64,000 nucleotides of DNA. Origin: Sepiola atlantica. Its lineage: Eukaryota > Mollusca > Cephalopoda > Sepiida > Sepiolidae. Of the stretch, positions 12,431-26,400 are shown in pieces. Under the pieces are notes generated by a model. The model was given only the letters and a program-made list of their open reading frames with translations. It was not told where the DNA came from and ran no database searches. Positions within the stretch are counted from its first letter, which is position 1, and each line of letters starts with the position of its first letter. The position numbers and the translations under genes are program-made. The stretch spans positions 60,680,661 to 60,744,660 of the forward strand of contig OY744528.1 in the NCBI GenBank assembly GCA_963556195.1, given 5' to 3'.

Positions 12431-12630
12431 TTAGTAATGGGGCCAACGCTTGATAATGTTGTATAGTTCCTGTCCTGGACAGGTAGTGGAACCCAGATCT
12501 CGGTGACCCCTCAAAAGGTAACTGTTCTTCAGCTTGTTCTTGTTTTGTAAACAAGCCAGCATTTCTTTCAGAGATGTAAGAGAAGCCAATTGTGGAGGTA
12601 CTAACTGGTAGTTTCCAATAACACATATCC
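12431..12630 (-). CDS. PGRP exon 6 (C-terminal, stop codon)
   Basis: The acceptor ttttcttcag precedes GGATATGTG. The first two bases complete Gly190. It encodes residues 191-255: ICVIGNYQ, the helix with [12 protein letters not shown], the zinc-site motif [12 protein letters not shown] and the terminal WPHY, then TAA at 12433-12431. An ATTAAA hexamer starts within a few bases after the stop. No canonical AATAAA is found nearby, so the 3-prime end is not defined. Confidence 0.95.
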
Positions 12631-12916
12631 CTGAAGAAAAGAAAACAGAAACAGAAAATATAGCAATTGGTACATACATACATCGACATGTTTCCGCCGT
12701 TAAAAAACAAGGTCATAACACTAATAATGATGCGCCCTGTTACCAGGTATAATGAAAATTCTGACTTGAAAAGTGTTAAGAAAATATAAAATTATACGCG
12801 ATATATAGTAATAGTAGTATCTATCTACATTAAGAAAATGTATTTCATTCATTAAAAAGACAATTCGGATAGTATACTCTTAATATCAAGAAAGGTTTAA
12901 GATATTACACACACAA

Positions 12917-12986
<70 letters not shown>

Positions 12987-14567
12987 TATTTATTACCTAC
13001 AGACATCGATGTTTCATGCTTACGCGATCTTCAGTGCAGGAAGTTAATTTCCGACGGTCGGCGGGCGTTAACTCTGATCACAAATCGACACTGATTCGCA
13101 GTCAAGAGCGTTTCCCGTTGGCCACCATAAATTAGCTTAGAGTTAAGGAGGAATTTAACTTTGAAAATGCCAAGTCGGTGGGCATTTTACAACGATCAGC
13201 GAATAGTGATTTTCAACAACAAACTGTGTTGGATCTCTAGTACCCAACCTCTAATGTAGATCCCTAAAACGATGTCGAACATTAGAACTTATTCCTATAT
13301 TTACAAAGCTTTTCAATTATTAGTTAAAGTAGAAATGGTTTTCATCTCCTTGGCAAACTACATCGGTCTGCCCAGTAATGGAAAGTTTTGCATCTGAGTA
13401 AAAATCGATCAGTCTCCGCTCCCTCGTAAGTAAGTTGTTTGAATCTGTGATAAATCAAAAATGTTGTCAATCACAATAGCCAAAACAATCTACTTAATGA
13501 CAAGTAATATGGATGTCGTCCTGCAAGATCAACAGCTGACGCGATGATTGTAATATCGCATAGGATCAGTTAATCTATCGATGGAGATAGGGTTTCGTTT
13601 CTAAGACGATAACTCTTGATATATCAAAGGGTTTTGATTAGGTCTGGCAGAAAGGTTTACTTCACAAGTTCTCTGGCTGCATAATATATGGAAATGTCTT
13701 TTCAGTCATCAAATCTTTTCTCTAGGATAGCTCTATATAAGTAGTTGTTGATGGGAAGAAGACTGAATGATATAATATCGACGCCGGTGTGCCTTAAAGA
13801 TCTATTCTCGGGCAACCTTTTTCCTGATCTTAATCAATGATCTTCCAAATTATATTCTGAAATAATTTGTTGACATTGATGCAGACGATTCCACTGTCTA
13901 TGGCAGCACTTCGAAAGACATTGGTGATTAAGATCTTGCTTATTTTATCTATTCTCACTCAGAGATCGTTATACCATGGGGAATGTGGCTTGTTACTTTT
14001 AACACCACAAAAACCAAGCTTCTCTTCTTTTGCCACAAACGCTTGGATCTTTATTTTTCCTCAATTGAAACGAATGCCTCCCCTTGAAAATGCCCTTTGC
14101 TTTTATAAGCTGCTATGACTAACTTTTAATCCATGTCTGAAACAGATGGTTTTCATCATGCACTTCGCAATCTAGTGGAGGATGATCTCTTTTCTACAGT
14201 TTCTTTCTTACAAAAGAGACGTTGCTAGTCTTTCTGTACTATATCGTAATTCACTACTGAGCTCCAACCCTTTAGTATTTCCCATGACAAATATTCACAG
14301 CTAAAACTCATCTTTATTTCACCACTCCAAGGAAGTTTCTTTTCTACCTCTGTTTACCTGAAACCAAACAGAATGTTTATGAACAGTATTTATTTCTATG
14401 AATTTCCCATTTGTGGAACGCATTATAACAGGACTACTTCCATGCAAACTACAACATGGTCGTCTTAAAACCCAATCTCAATAATATTGTTCATCATCCA
14501 ACTGAAAATCTCATTAACTGTCATCCTAGAGTGGCTTTTAACCTTGGTATATGTTGACTTATTAGTG

Positions 14568-14652
<85 letters not shown>

Positions 14653-15594
14653 TGTGACGGGATATTCAAATGTATATGTTTTTATTTTAGTAAATCTTGC
14701 TACCCTCTCCTTTTATAAATAATAAATAAATCTGAGCAGAAAACAGATTAAATGACTTTTGTGCCTAGCCCCATTTTGATGTCGTCAATTTGTATATTGT
14801 CGTATACTGTTTCCGAGGTTTGAAAGGGAAATAATATTTAAATGTGCTCAATGGTTACAAACAACCATTCGATCAAAATTACTTCATGTTCGCCCACACA
14901 AACAACAAACCCGCTACCATTATGTGATGTGCAGAAAAAAGGTTTTTACTGTACGAATGTGCAAACAAGAAGCCGACCTGTTGCTGAGAGCACATATGAT
15001 AGTCTTCACTGAGAAAGAAAAGATACTTTCAGCCGTCGCCAGAGATCGACACGATTTGAATCATAGAGACAACCAACACTTAAGACAGCGTCGCCAAATA
15101 TACATTTAAGTTTAATTCAAGGAAATATTGGGTTTGACTAAAGTTATGTTCCGCCAAATTGACATTCAAGTTTCATTCGTGGAAATATTGGTTTTCTTTT
15201 TTGAGTTGAGTTTCACTAAATAGGTTTAATTCACAGAAATATTGGTTTAGATTTCGATTTGTGTTTCACCAAATAAAAGTTAATATTATATGTTAGCCAA
15301 CCAGAGAAAGGTTATTTCTTTTTCACTCAAAGTACATGTTTTTGCTTGGCATTTCTGTAGTGATTACTCTTGTTATATTCGAGCATATTGTATCAATTGT
15401 ATATATTCCTTTTTCGCCTGTAAATAAATATTGATTATTAAATCTTAACCTGTTTGTGATTCCTTGACGTTTATCTGTTTGTTCTCTTTACTTGAGAAGA
15501 GTTTCGAGTAAGAAATCCCGTCATTTCTCTTTTTTCTTTATTTTACTGAATACAGTGATTCACATTTTTGTCCTTGCCAACGCACCTCGCATTC

Positions 15595-15666
<72 letters not shown>

Positions 15667-17859
15667 TGAAATATTTTGAAAATCAACACAACGTGTAATT
15701 TAAATAAAAAATTCATTTTTTTTTGCAAGCTTTCGTTGTAGAAAACTTTGTCAGGCGAGACTGTCTTATAGTTTTTTCTTCTTTTCTTCTTCCCTATTTT
15801 GAGGGTATTAACCCTGAGGGGTCGAATCACGATAGAAGGCACGTCAAGTTCTAAAAGACGTTAGGATAGGTATGTCCAGTCGATGTTATGCGCAGATTGG
15901 CGCTATTTGAAAACGGAAATTGACAACATCTTTGAGGCACGCATGAAAATGTATTTAAGTGAAATATTTTGAAAATCAAGACAACGTGCAATTTAAATGG
16001 AAAATTCATTCATTTATTTATTTATTTTTTTTTTTGCAAGCTTTCATTGTAAAACAACTTTGTCAGGTGAGACTTCTTATAGTTTTTTTTTCTTTTCTTC
16101 TTACTCATTTTGATTTTATTAACCACGAGGATTAAGAGTACTGACCGTCTTGTCTATTTAAACTACAGTACTCACAGTAATTGAGAGTAATGATCGTCTT
16201 GACTATTGAAACTGCAGTACATACATTGATTGGGACAACTGATCGTCTTGACTATTGAAACTGCAGTACACACAGTGATTCAGAGAACAGACCGACTTGT
16301 CTACTTATACTGCAGTACACACAGTGATTCGGAGAACAGGCCGTATTGTCAACTCAAACTGCAGTACACACGGTGATTCCGAGAACTGACCGTATTGTCT
16401 ACTGAAACTGCAGTAAACACAGTGATTCAGAGAACTGACCGTCTTGTCAACTTATACTGCAGTACGCACAGTTATTGACACAAGTTACCGTTTTGTCTAC
16501 TGAAACATGCGCACACGCAGTGATTTGGACAACTGACCGTCTTTACTAAAACTGCAGTACAATCAGTGATTGAGCTAACTATACTTCGTGTCTACTGAAA
16601 CTGCAATATACACAGTGATTAGGATAACTGCTATGCTTTTTACTGAAAGTGCCGTACACACTGATTGAGAAAACTGACCGTCTGGTCTACTGTAGCTGCA
16701 GTACACACATTGATTGAGACTACTGACTGTATTTCCTACTGAAAATTGTGTACGCACAGTGATTGGGACTACACACCGTCTTTTTTACTAAAACTGCAGT
16801 GCACACAGTGATTTATCTAATTACACTTCTTGTCTACTGAAACTGCAGTACTCAAATGATTGTGACAACTGCCACGTTTTCTACTGAAACTGCAGTACAC
16901 ACACTGATTAAGAGAATTGATTGTCTGGTCTACTGAAACTGCGGTACACACAGTAATTGATACAATTGACCTTAGTGTCTACTAAAACTGCAGTACGTAC
17001 AGTGATTATGATAACTGACCGTCTTGTCTACTGAAACTGCAGTAAACACAATGATTCAGAGAACTGACCGTCTTGTCTAGTGAAACTGCAGTACGCAAGT
17101 GATTGGGACAACTGGCCGTCTTGTCTACTGAAACCGCAATACGCACAGTGATTGAGACAACTACCCTTTTTGTCTACTTAAACTGCAACATGCACAGTTT
17201 ATTAAGACAACCACGCGTCTTCTATAATGAGACTTAAGTACACACATTGATTAAGCAAATAACCTTTTTTGTCTACTGAAATTGCAGTACGCTCAGTGAT
17301 TGGGGAAACTACCCACTTCTCCACTGAGACTACACTACGCACAGTGATTGAGACAAATGACCGTTTTGTCTACCGAAACTGCAGTATGCACTGTGCTTGA
17401 GACGACTGCACGTCTTGTCTAGCTAAACTGCTTCTCTCCCTCTACTTCAGTGCGTACAGTGCCCGCCTACTCAACTAAAGGATATCTGCATGCCTAGAAT
17501 ATAAACTCTCAATCATAAGGCTATTGTTCTATATTTAGTTTCTGTATTATCAAACTCACGAGACTTTTAATCAAACACGTGTGTTTCCCTGAACAAAATC
17601 TTCTAATTTCAAGAAGACAGTTGTTCAAATTCAAGAATTTTTAAAAATCTATATACTTTTTTATTATTCCAGCTGGATGAACCGTATTACGTACCAATAG
17701 ACTTAGAGTTGTATCCTTTGGCGTGGGCTCCAACTGTATTCCATCCACGTCCTTCGTACACGTTACCATCGCCGCCGATCAAAAAGTTATATCCAATATC
17801 GCTCCACTCTGCCGGAAAAAAAATGGACTGAAATATGAGTACATTTGAGTAGTAAAATA

Positions 17860-17953
<94 letters not shown>

Positions 17954-20461
17954 GATACCGGTCCCAAAAACGTTTAAATTAATTCTCATAAAAGAACGGT
18001 TTGCACCGCTCTTTCTCTCTCCTTACAAAGATTAAAATCAAGATATAATTTTACTGAACATTATTTCGAGAATCCTTATTCCAATTTTGATCAAAATCCA
18101 TTAAGGTTTAAAATTTAAGGGGTCTTAATGGGGAAATTGAAATGCCGGTAATTTTGCTTACTTTGTGTTTAATTACTATGGCTCAAATTAAATGTAAATT
18201 CGAAATATTTAATTTCAAATAAAAGATTATGCCGATATTATGCCGCCTAAAAAGTCTTTACCATTTTTAAAGGAAACTGAAATTTGCTGAATATTTAGTA
18301 ATTGATGTCATATAGTTATTGTTAAAATTTCGCAGACATCGGAGGTATCAGAATTATAACAAAGCGCTTCCACCCCTTTTACCTCTTTTGTCTAAAACTA
18401 AATTAAACTGAGTATAACCCACATGTCACATCCTTACGTGTAGCAGCTGTGTTTCAAAATTCATAACAATCGGTTAATTTGTTTAGGAGTGAATCTTATA
18501 CATAGAAATATATAAACATATACATATACAAAACTTTTTATAAATATATATATATATATGTGTGTGTGTGTGTATTATTTTTAATTATTTATTTTTACAT
18601 AAATATTTCTAATCTGCAAACACGTGATTTGTCTTAAAAAGAATCATCAGCGTGGCTTCATATAGCCGACGCGCCGACTTTATAGCTCGAACATCGAACC
18701 TAAGTCACCGCATTGAGACAGCCGCGTGATGTAGAACAAATATAATGTAGTTATTTTTACGATATTAAGTTTCCAAGAGGATTCAATTGAAGGACAGGAA
18801 TCTTGTGTATTTGATAGACGGAATTTGTCTCTTTCTTCATCAATATCAAAGGGAGCGAATGTTCATTTTTACATAAATATTTTATATACACAGGCACGTG
18901 TTTTGTCTTATAAAGACACATCACCGACATACCACCTTATAGCGCAAAGCTTGGGCCTCATTAGATCACACCCTTTTAATCATGATGCCTGTCAAAATAT
19001 TTTACGGTCAATACAAACACCTTTATAAAGTTACATTTCCTATTAAGATCAACATAAAACCAAACTGGGCATTCTTCGACACTACGTTTCTAGAATATAT
19101 ATGAGCAGATGGTCTCTACTTGTCTTTGTTTTCAACTCGTATTTAATAAATATTTGGCCCTATTTTCCGCGGCATAGCCACCGTACGAGTTGTGATATTA
19201 GCGACCCTTCGTCACTTCGTCGCTTGTTGTAACAGTTCACGCAAGTCCACGTGTTACCATGGTAACTAGGTGTTCGGTACGTAAGCTGACAATGCGACAA
19301 GTATATATAGCCATTAATCTTTCTAACCAACGCTTATTTTTTATATAATTATAATTTTTCACTGTCCGAGATGTTCTATTCATTTTACAAATAGCTATTC
19401 ACTATCACTAATGACCAGCCTGTGTAACCCAAGAAAGCAGGGGGCATATGTAGTCATCCGCTGATGACTTCATTTATATATGATATATCAATTTTATTTT
19501 GCTCCATTTGACATTCCCATTTACTATTAAATTTCAGCTAATTAAAATCTGGACAGAAATTATGGAATAGCCTGATATATTCGACCCGCCTTTCCAAAAG
19601 CAAACAGTATACAAAAATATTTGCATCGATTATTGGATTGAAATACGTCTACGATTAATCGTGTACAATAGGTCTTATAATGTTTATTGGCCTTATACCA
19701 GACAAACCAAAGTTTACAGCCGTAAAAATGTATATATCTAAAAGAGACTGCAGTTAAGTAACATTTATAAAACTAAAGTTATTTTTTTTAATTAAAATAT
19801 TCTCGGTACACTATAAATTATAATTCTGGAATAGTTAGGTTATGCAATATTCTGAAGTGCTTAGCTTATTCAGTATTTCGGAGTATAACGGTTATTTGAC
19901 ATTTCGGTGTATTAAGATTATTCAATATTCCGGAGTATTTAGATAATTTTATATTTCAGAATGCTAGAGTTTTACAATAATTCCCAGCGTTTAGGTTATT
20001 TAGGACTCCGAAATATTTAACTCAGTCAATATGACGGTGAATTTTTTATCTTCAATATTATGAAGTATTTAACCTATTCAGTATTTTCAAGTATTAATGT
20101 TGTTTGATATTCCGGTGTATTAAGTTTATTCAACATTTCGGAGATTATTTAATATTTCAATAATACTAGAGTATTACAATCATTTCTAGTGTTTATGTTA
20201 TTCAGTATTCGGAATTTTTAGGTTATTATATGTTTTATTAATTCAATATTTTAGACTTACTGTTATGATCCATGTGATATCTCTGAATACTTTTTACTCT
20301 AGCAATGCAAGACGATTTGCTAAAACACCCAGGCGTATCTGAGTGGTGGACCACAGCATATTTCACTGGAGTTGACAGATGAGTAGTCGCTTTCGGCTTT
20401 CGGGCACCCCATTCTTGACGGGTGATAATTTTGGGACACTTTTGGTAGTACGCTGAATCTG

Positions 20462-20537
<76 letters not shown>

Positions 20538-23194
20538 TTAGTAATATAATAATAATAACCTGGAAAGTATCTGACCAAGGCGAAATAAATGGATTCTGGT
20601 TTCAAAAGTTCAAGAGCCTGAACTTGAATGACTAACACAAAACTTAAGATAATGTCTATGCGAAACGAACATACCAGAGTGGTTAACTAAAGGCAGCACT
20701 ACATTAATTCAAAACGACAGCGATACGAGAACGATCTTAAGAAACTACACACCGATAACCTGTCTACGAAACACGTGGAAAATGTTTACGGCACAGCTGA
20801 GCAAAGAAATCTACCACATCCTGAATAATCGTGGAATATTCACTGAGGAACAGAAAGGATGTAGGAAGATGAGAAGTGTGACAAGTGCTCCGCTATACAA
20901 ATAAAAACCAGAAACAAGAACCAAGCCATGGCATAGATCGGTTACAAGAAAGCCTATGACACAATATTCCAAGCATGGATTATTGGATGCTTGCATATGT
21001 ACAAAATATCTGATAATATTATCACCTTTATGGAAAAAACAATGGAAACATGGAACTGACAACTTGGGGACTGATAGGGATAGAAATACAGAGCTGTATC
21101 TTCCAGTGAGACTCTCTATCTCGACTGCTGTTTATCACAGCCATTATACCATTCCACAACATACGCAGGAGATGCAATGCCGTCTATACATTTACAGACA
21201 CTTTATATTATTTAACAAAAAGGAAAATAAACGACCTCATGAATATTGATTATCCTAAAATATGTGCATCAAACCAGACGGAGCAAGAAACACTAATAAG
21301 TATAACTCTAATCTTTAGTGAGAATAAATGGAATTTGGGATGAATAGCTTTCATTGCTTGAGAAGAAGAAGAAGAAGAAGAAGAAGAAGAAGAAGAAGAA
21401 GAAGAAGAAGAAGAAGAAGAAGAAGAAGAAGAAGAAGAAGAGAAAACTTGAAACAACAGAAGGAAGGCAACTGACAAATCAATAGGTGGTGAAGTCACTA
21501 GGTGAACGCGATAACTATAAACATCTGGGTATTCTGGAAGCGGGCGACATGGAATTAACAGAGATGAAAAACATTATTAAACCTAAATTACATAATTTAA
21601 AAGAATTAAAAAGAATAAATACTTTACAGTTCCCTCGTAATATACTCGGACCCTTCATAGATTGTACTAAAGAACTACCGAGATCAAAGAAGTGCTAATT
21701 AATGACCATACACAACGTACTACAACGAAACGATGATTTTGACCGATTTATGTAAAAAGGAAAGAAGAGGGAATATGACTGGTAAGTAATGAAGACTGCG
21801 TAGATCATGCGATAAAATGACGAAAAAAATACATATCACAAAAAAGACTGATTAACACCACCAAAAGCAGCACCACGGTGAGCAATACAAGGGGTAGTAG
21901 AAAACAAAAAGACGATATAAACAAAATGCAAAGAGAAGTAACTACATGGCGGATTTATAAGACCGACCAAAGAAATAGCACACGACGAAAAAAACACAGG
22001 AATATGGTTACGAAAAAGACACTTGAACAGGGAAACGCAGTCGCAACTGACAGTTGCACAAAACAACGCATTTAGAAGGAACGACAGAATAGACTTGGTG
22101 AATATGGCCTAGGAAAATAATAAATTTAGACTATCTCTACAAAGAGATGAAACGGTAAACTACATCATAAATGAATGCAGGAAAATAGTCCAAAAGCAAT
22201 ATAAAAAATGTCCGGACTATGTCGGAAATTGCAAACGACTGCACTTTGAACAAGCAGACAAATGGCACAATCACACACTGTGGCTAGTATTAGAAGTTGA
22301 AAAGCATCAAATCCGCTGAGGCATGGCAATACAAACGGACAAAACACATCCAAGCGAGAAGACAGACGTGATAATAGTCACAAGAAGTAAAAGTCTGCCA
22401 AATTGTAGATTTCATCGTCCCAGCTATTCACAAGGTGAAGATATAGGAGGCAAAATGAATGCAAATATACAGAGCTTGCTAGAGTGCTAAAGGGAATATG
22501 AAACATGAAGACATCCATTGTAATACAATTACTAGTAAGAGTGCCAAGAACAGTTCCGAAAAAAAAAACTGGAAAAAAGACTTGGAGAAATCGGAATCAA
22601 AACGAGGATTGTAACCAGCTTGTGTTATAATAGCAATGTGTGTTCAATGAATTATTCTCGATCAATCGTTTCTTTTGCATGTTATGTTCCGGCATTTAAT
22701 AAGCAAGAAATTGTTAATATAACAAACCGATCCAATCAATTCGTTTTAATGAGTTTCATGTTAATAACGTTGGTTCTACATTCGCGCTGAACCCATCAAA
22801 GGAATAAAATGTCCTGGAAAGCTCATCATTGAAAAGCGAAAGCACGAACTTAAGCATCAATGTATCCCAGCCAGGTTACAAAGATCACAGACGATGATAG
22901 TAATTCACATCTAACGACTATTGAGGAACTAATAGCAGCTCAAACTTCAGTCTTTCATCGGCCCCGCCCCTAACAAAAATGGTGTTTTACCCCAACACAA
23001 TCAGACATTCACGATCCTTAACACGTGCAAAAGAAGAGGATAAGGTGATTAAATTCCCATGTAATCTTTTGATACTTTTAGGTATCGGTGCTTAATATTG
23101 CGATACGTGTCGGATGTTTAGGATTTCTAGAAAATAGAGAAATGTAAGCGTAAACATATTATATCATTAATATTTTTAAAATAAATCTAAAAAG

Positions 23195-23267
<73 letters not shown>

Positions 23268-23330
23268 CATTATTATTATTATAATAATAATCACTGACGA
23301 TGATCTGTGTGAGAACTCCTAGTGAGTACA

Positions 23331-23401
<71 letters not shown>

Positions 23402-26400
23402 ACAGAACTAGCCAGAGAATTGAAAAGAACATAGAGCCTGCAGAAAATCAGTATAATACTAATAATCGTAGGAGCACTAGGAACAACCCCAAAACACCTG
23501 GAAAAAGACTGGGAGAAATGAATTACACCGGCCTCAGCTGACACCACACAAAAATGAACCAATGAACAAAAATTGCTAGAAACACCATAAACTCTCCTCC
23601 CCCGCCCCCACTCCCCCTCTAAATAAATAAATAAAAAATAGTGCCAGCCTAGGCTGACACCACACAAAATATTTGCAGAGGGTCAAGGAGGATAAGAAGA
23701 CCGCGGAGGGACAGCACAAACCAGACCTCCACTGGAAGTGTGGAGAATGCTGGGACCTTGGGGAGGCTGATTGTCACCCAAATACCAGAGAAGACCAATG
23801 GTCCTTACCAGCGAGAAATCAATGGTAAACGGTTATTGCGGTACTGCAAACTTATTTGCGGTGGCTATCGAAAAGAGGTGGAGAATACTGGAAATCTGTG
23901 GAGACTTGTCACTCAGACTCCAGGGAATACCACCGGTTGTTATCGGTGAGCAATCACAGATGATGACCTGTGTGAGAACTCGTAGTGAGTACAAATAATA
24001 ACAAACAAAATACAATTTTTTTATAAATATATATAATGATAAACACAACATTGTAGGGTTGAGATTTTTCATGCCAAAGTATTTAATGAGGGGCCCGATA
24101 TAAGATTAACATTAATCTCAGAAAAAGTCAGAAACCTTATACTGTTTTGAAACATTCTTCATTTTGAATTAGCAAATATTTAAATATGTGGTCTATGGAG
24201 TGTTAATATTAAACACTGAAAAAATCACTAACCGAATAATGTCTTCTAATCTTCTTCCCAAAACTTTCTCGGTTGAAGTTTTTAATTACTAATTATTTAA
24301 AAATATGGCCAATAAAAGGTCAACATTAACCTTAGAAAGATCACAAAACGAATTCTGCCTTCTCATATTTTTCATTTACATTGGATAGTTTAATTTTCAA
24401 ATTATTCAAAATATTTCAACGAGTGTCCTAGGAAGAGTTAAAATGATACGCTGAAAAAGTCACAAAATTGATAATGACCGCAAATATTATGGAATAGCAT
24501 TGTCGAAAAAGTCACAAAATTGATAATGACCGCAAATATTCTTGAATAACATTGTCGAAAAAGTCACAAAATTGATAATGACCGCAAATATTCTTGAATA
24601 GCATTGCCGAAAAAGTCACAAAGTTGATAATGACCGCAAATATTCTTGAATAGCATTGTCGTAAATTCACAAAGTTGATAATGACCGCAAATATTATTGA
24701 ATAGCATTGTCGAAAAGTCACAAAATTGATAATGATCGCAAATATTGTTCAATAGCATTGTCGAAAAAGTGACAAAATTGATAATGACCGCAAATATTCT
24801 TGAATAGCATTGTCGGGTTGACATAAATGTCTAACGGGTGTATTCAATTAGATACAAAGTCGGCTTTTAATGTGGAGAAAATACAGATCCCCAGAAAGAA
24901 TTGGCACAAAATATTAAAATTACCTTATTCTTTGTTTTTTGTTTAACTGACGGAGGACATCACAGATGAAACTAACATTACGAAATATCGCTGAACCATG
25001 CCAACAAATAATAAATCTACCCTATTACACTTAAAAATTTGAAGAATAGGTTATTTTACACATACACGCAGTTGAAAAGAAGTAACACGGTAAAAAGATT
25101 TATTTCAAAATTAATTAGAACAGATGTTACACTTTGATCCTGTTGAATGAGTGTCATATAAAGTATTATTCCATTTTACTCTATTAGGCATATATTATAC
25201 GTTCTTATACGTATAAGAAAGTTACCACAATTATTAAATCCTAATTGTCAAATGAAAAATATCATACTTACGACATGGTTGTATTCGAAAAGATTGTTTC
25301 CGGCCATGCATAATCTGAAATAATAGAAATATATTTCAAATAACAGAGAAAAGCAATTATTGCTATTGTTTTTTTAATGAAACTAAAGTTTTACATTAAT
25401 AAACACAATTTAATGTTGATGCTTGCATAGAAATAAACAAGACCATGATTACAAATAATGGCGTAAAAACAGCTTCATATTAATAAAATTGTGTGACCAT
25501 ACTCGGGTGTATGTGTGTACTTTGTGCCAACGTTTCGAGAGAACTCAAACAACATATACACCCTCATTGCCAAAATAAATTAAGGCCGAAAATAACTATA
25601 AATAGTGTGTATTTGTTATTTGTTAAAATATGTATAGTTGATTTACAACCTTGTATTCGAGTGCATTTATTGCTATTAATTTTCGAACTACGATACAACA
25701 GAATGGCGACGATGGATTTTACGGTATTACCAGAATCCCGAACAAAAACTAAAAAATGTAGGACTTAAAAACTGTTATATTTAAAGCAACAGCGTCCACA
25801 AAACATGAAAAGCCTCGATAAACAATATCCAGGTGACTTCGAACGACAGAAAAATCTTCTTTTTTTTTAAACTTTAAAATATTTTCAAGAGAAAGTAACC
25901 AAGTTCACTCTAATTCTTTTTGTCGTGATTATGTAATCAACTGAATTGAAGAATTTAAGAACAAGCCGAAAAAAGGGTCATTGGTCTTCTCTAGGATGTG
26001 GGTGGCAATAAGCCCCCCCCCAATGTCCCAGCACTTTCCGCACTCTTTCAATGGATGTCTGGTTTGTGCTGTTCCTCCTCGGTCTTCTGATCCTCCTTGA
26101 CCCTCTACAAATATATTGTGGCATCAGCCTAGGCCGGCACCATTTGCGGGGGGGGGGGGAGCAGCTTCTGATATTCTTTACAGTTTCTGTTCATGCGGTG
26201 GTGTTCTTCCTGTGATTCTGTTATATTTTTGTATTTCCATGTGACTGGTCACTGTTTGTAGTTTATGCGGGTTGGTTTACGCATTCGAGAGTTTTCCTTA
26301 AGTTAACAGTTGTTTTGATCATTGCCGTTCTTTGTAATGTCTCAGTGATCTATTTGATTCCAATTTCTCCAAGTCTTTTCTACATGTTTTTGGGGACTGT

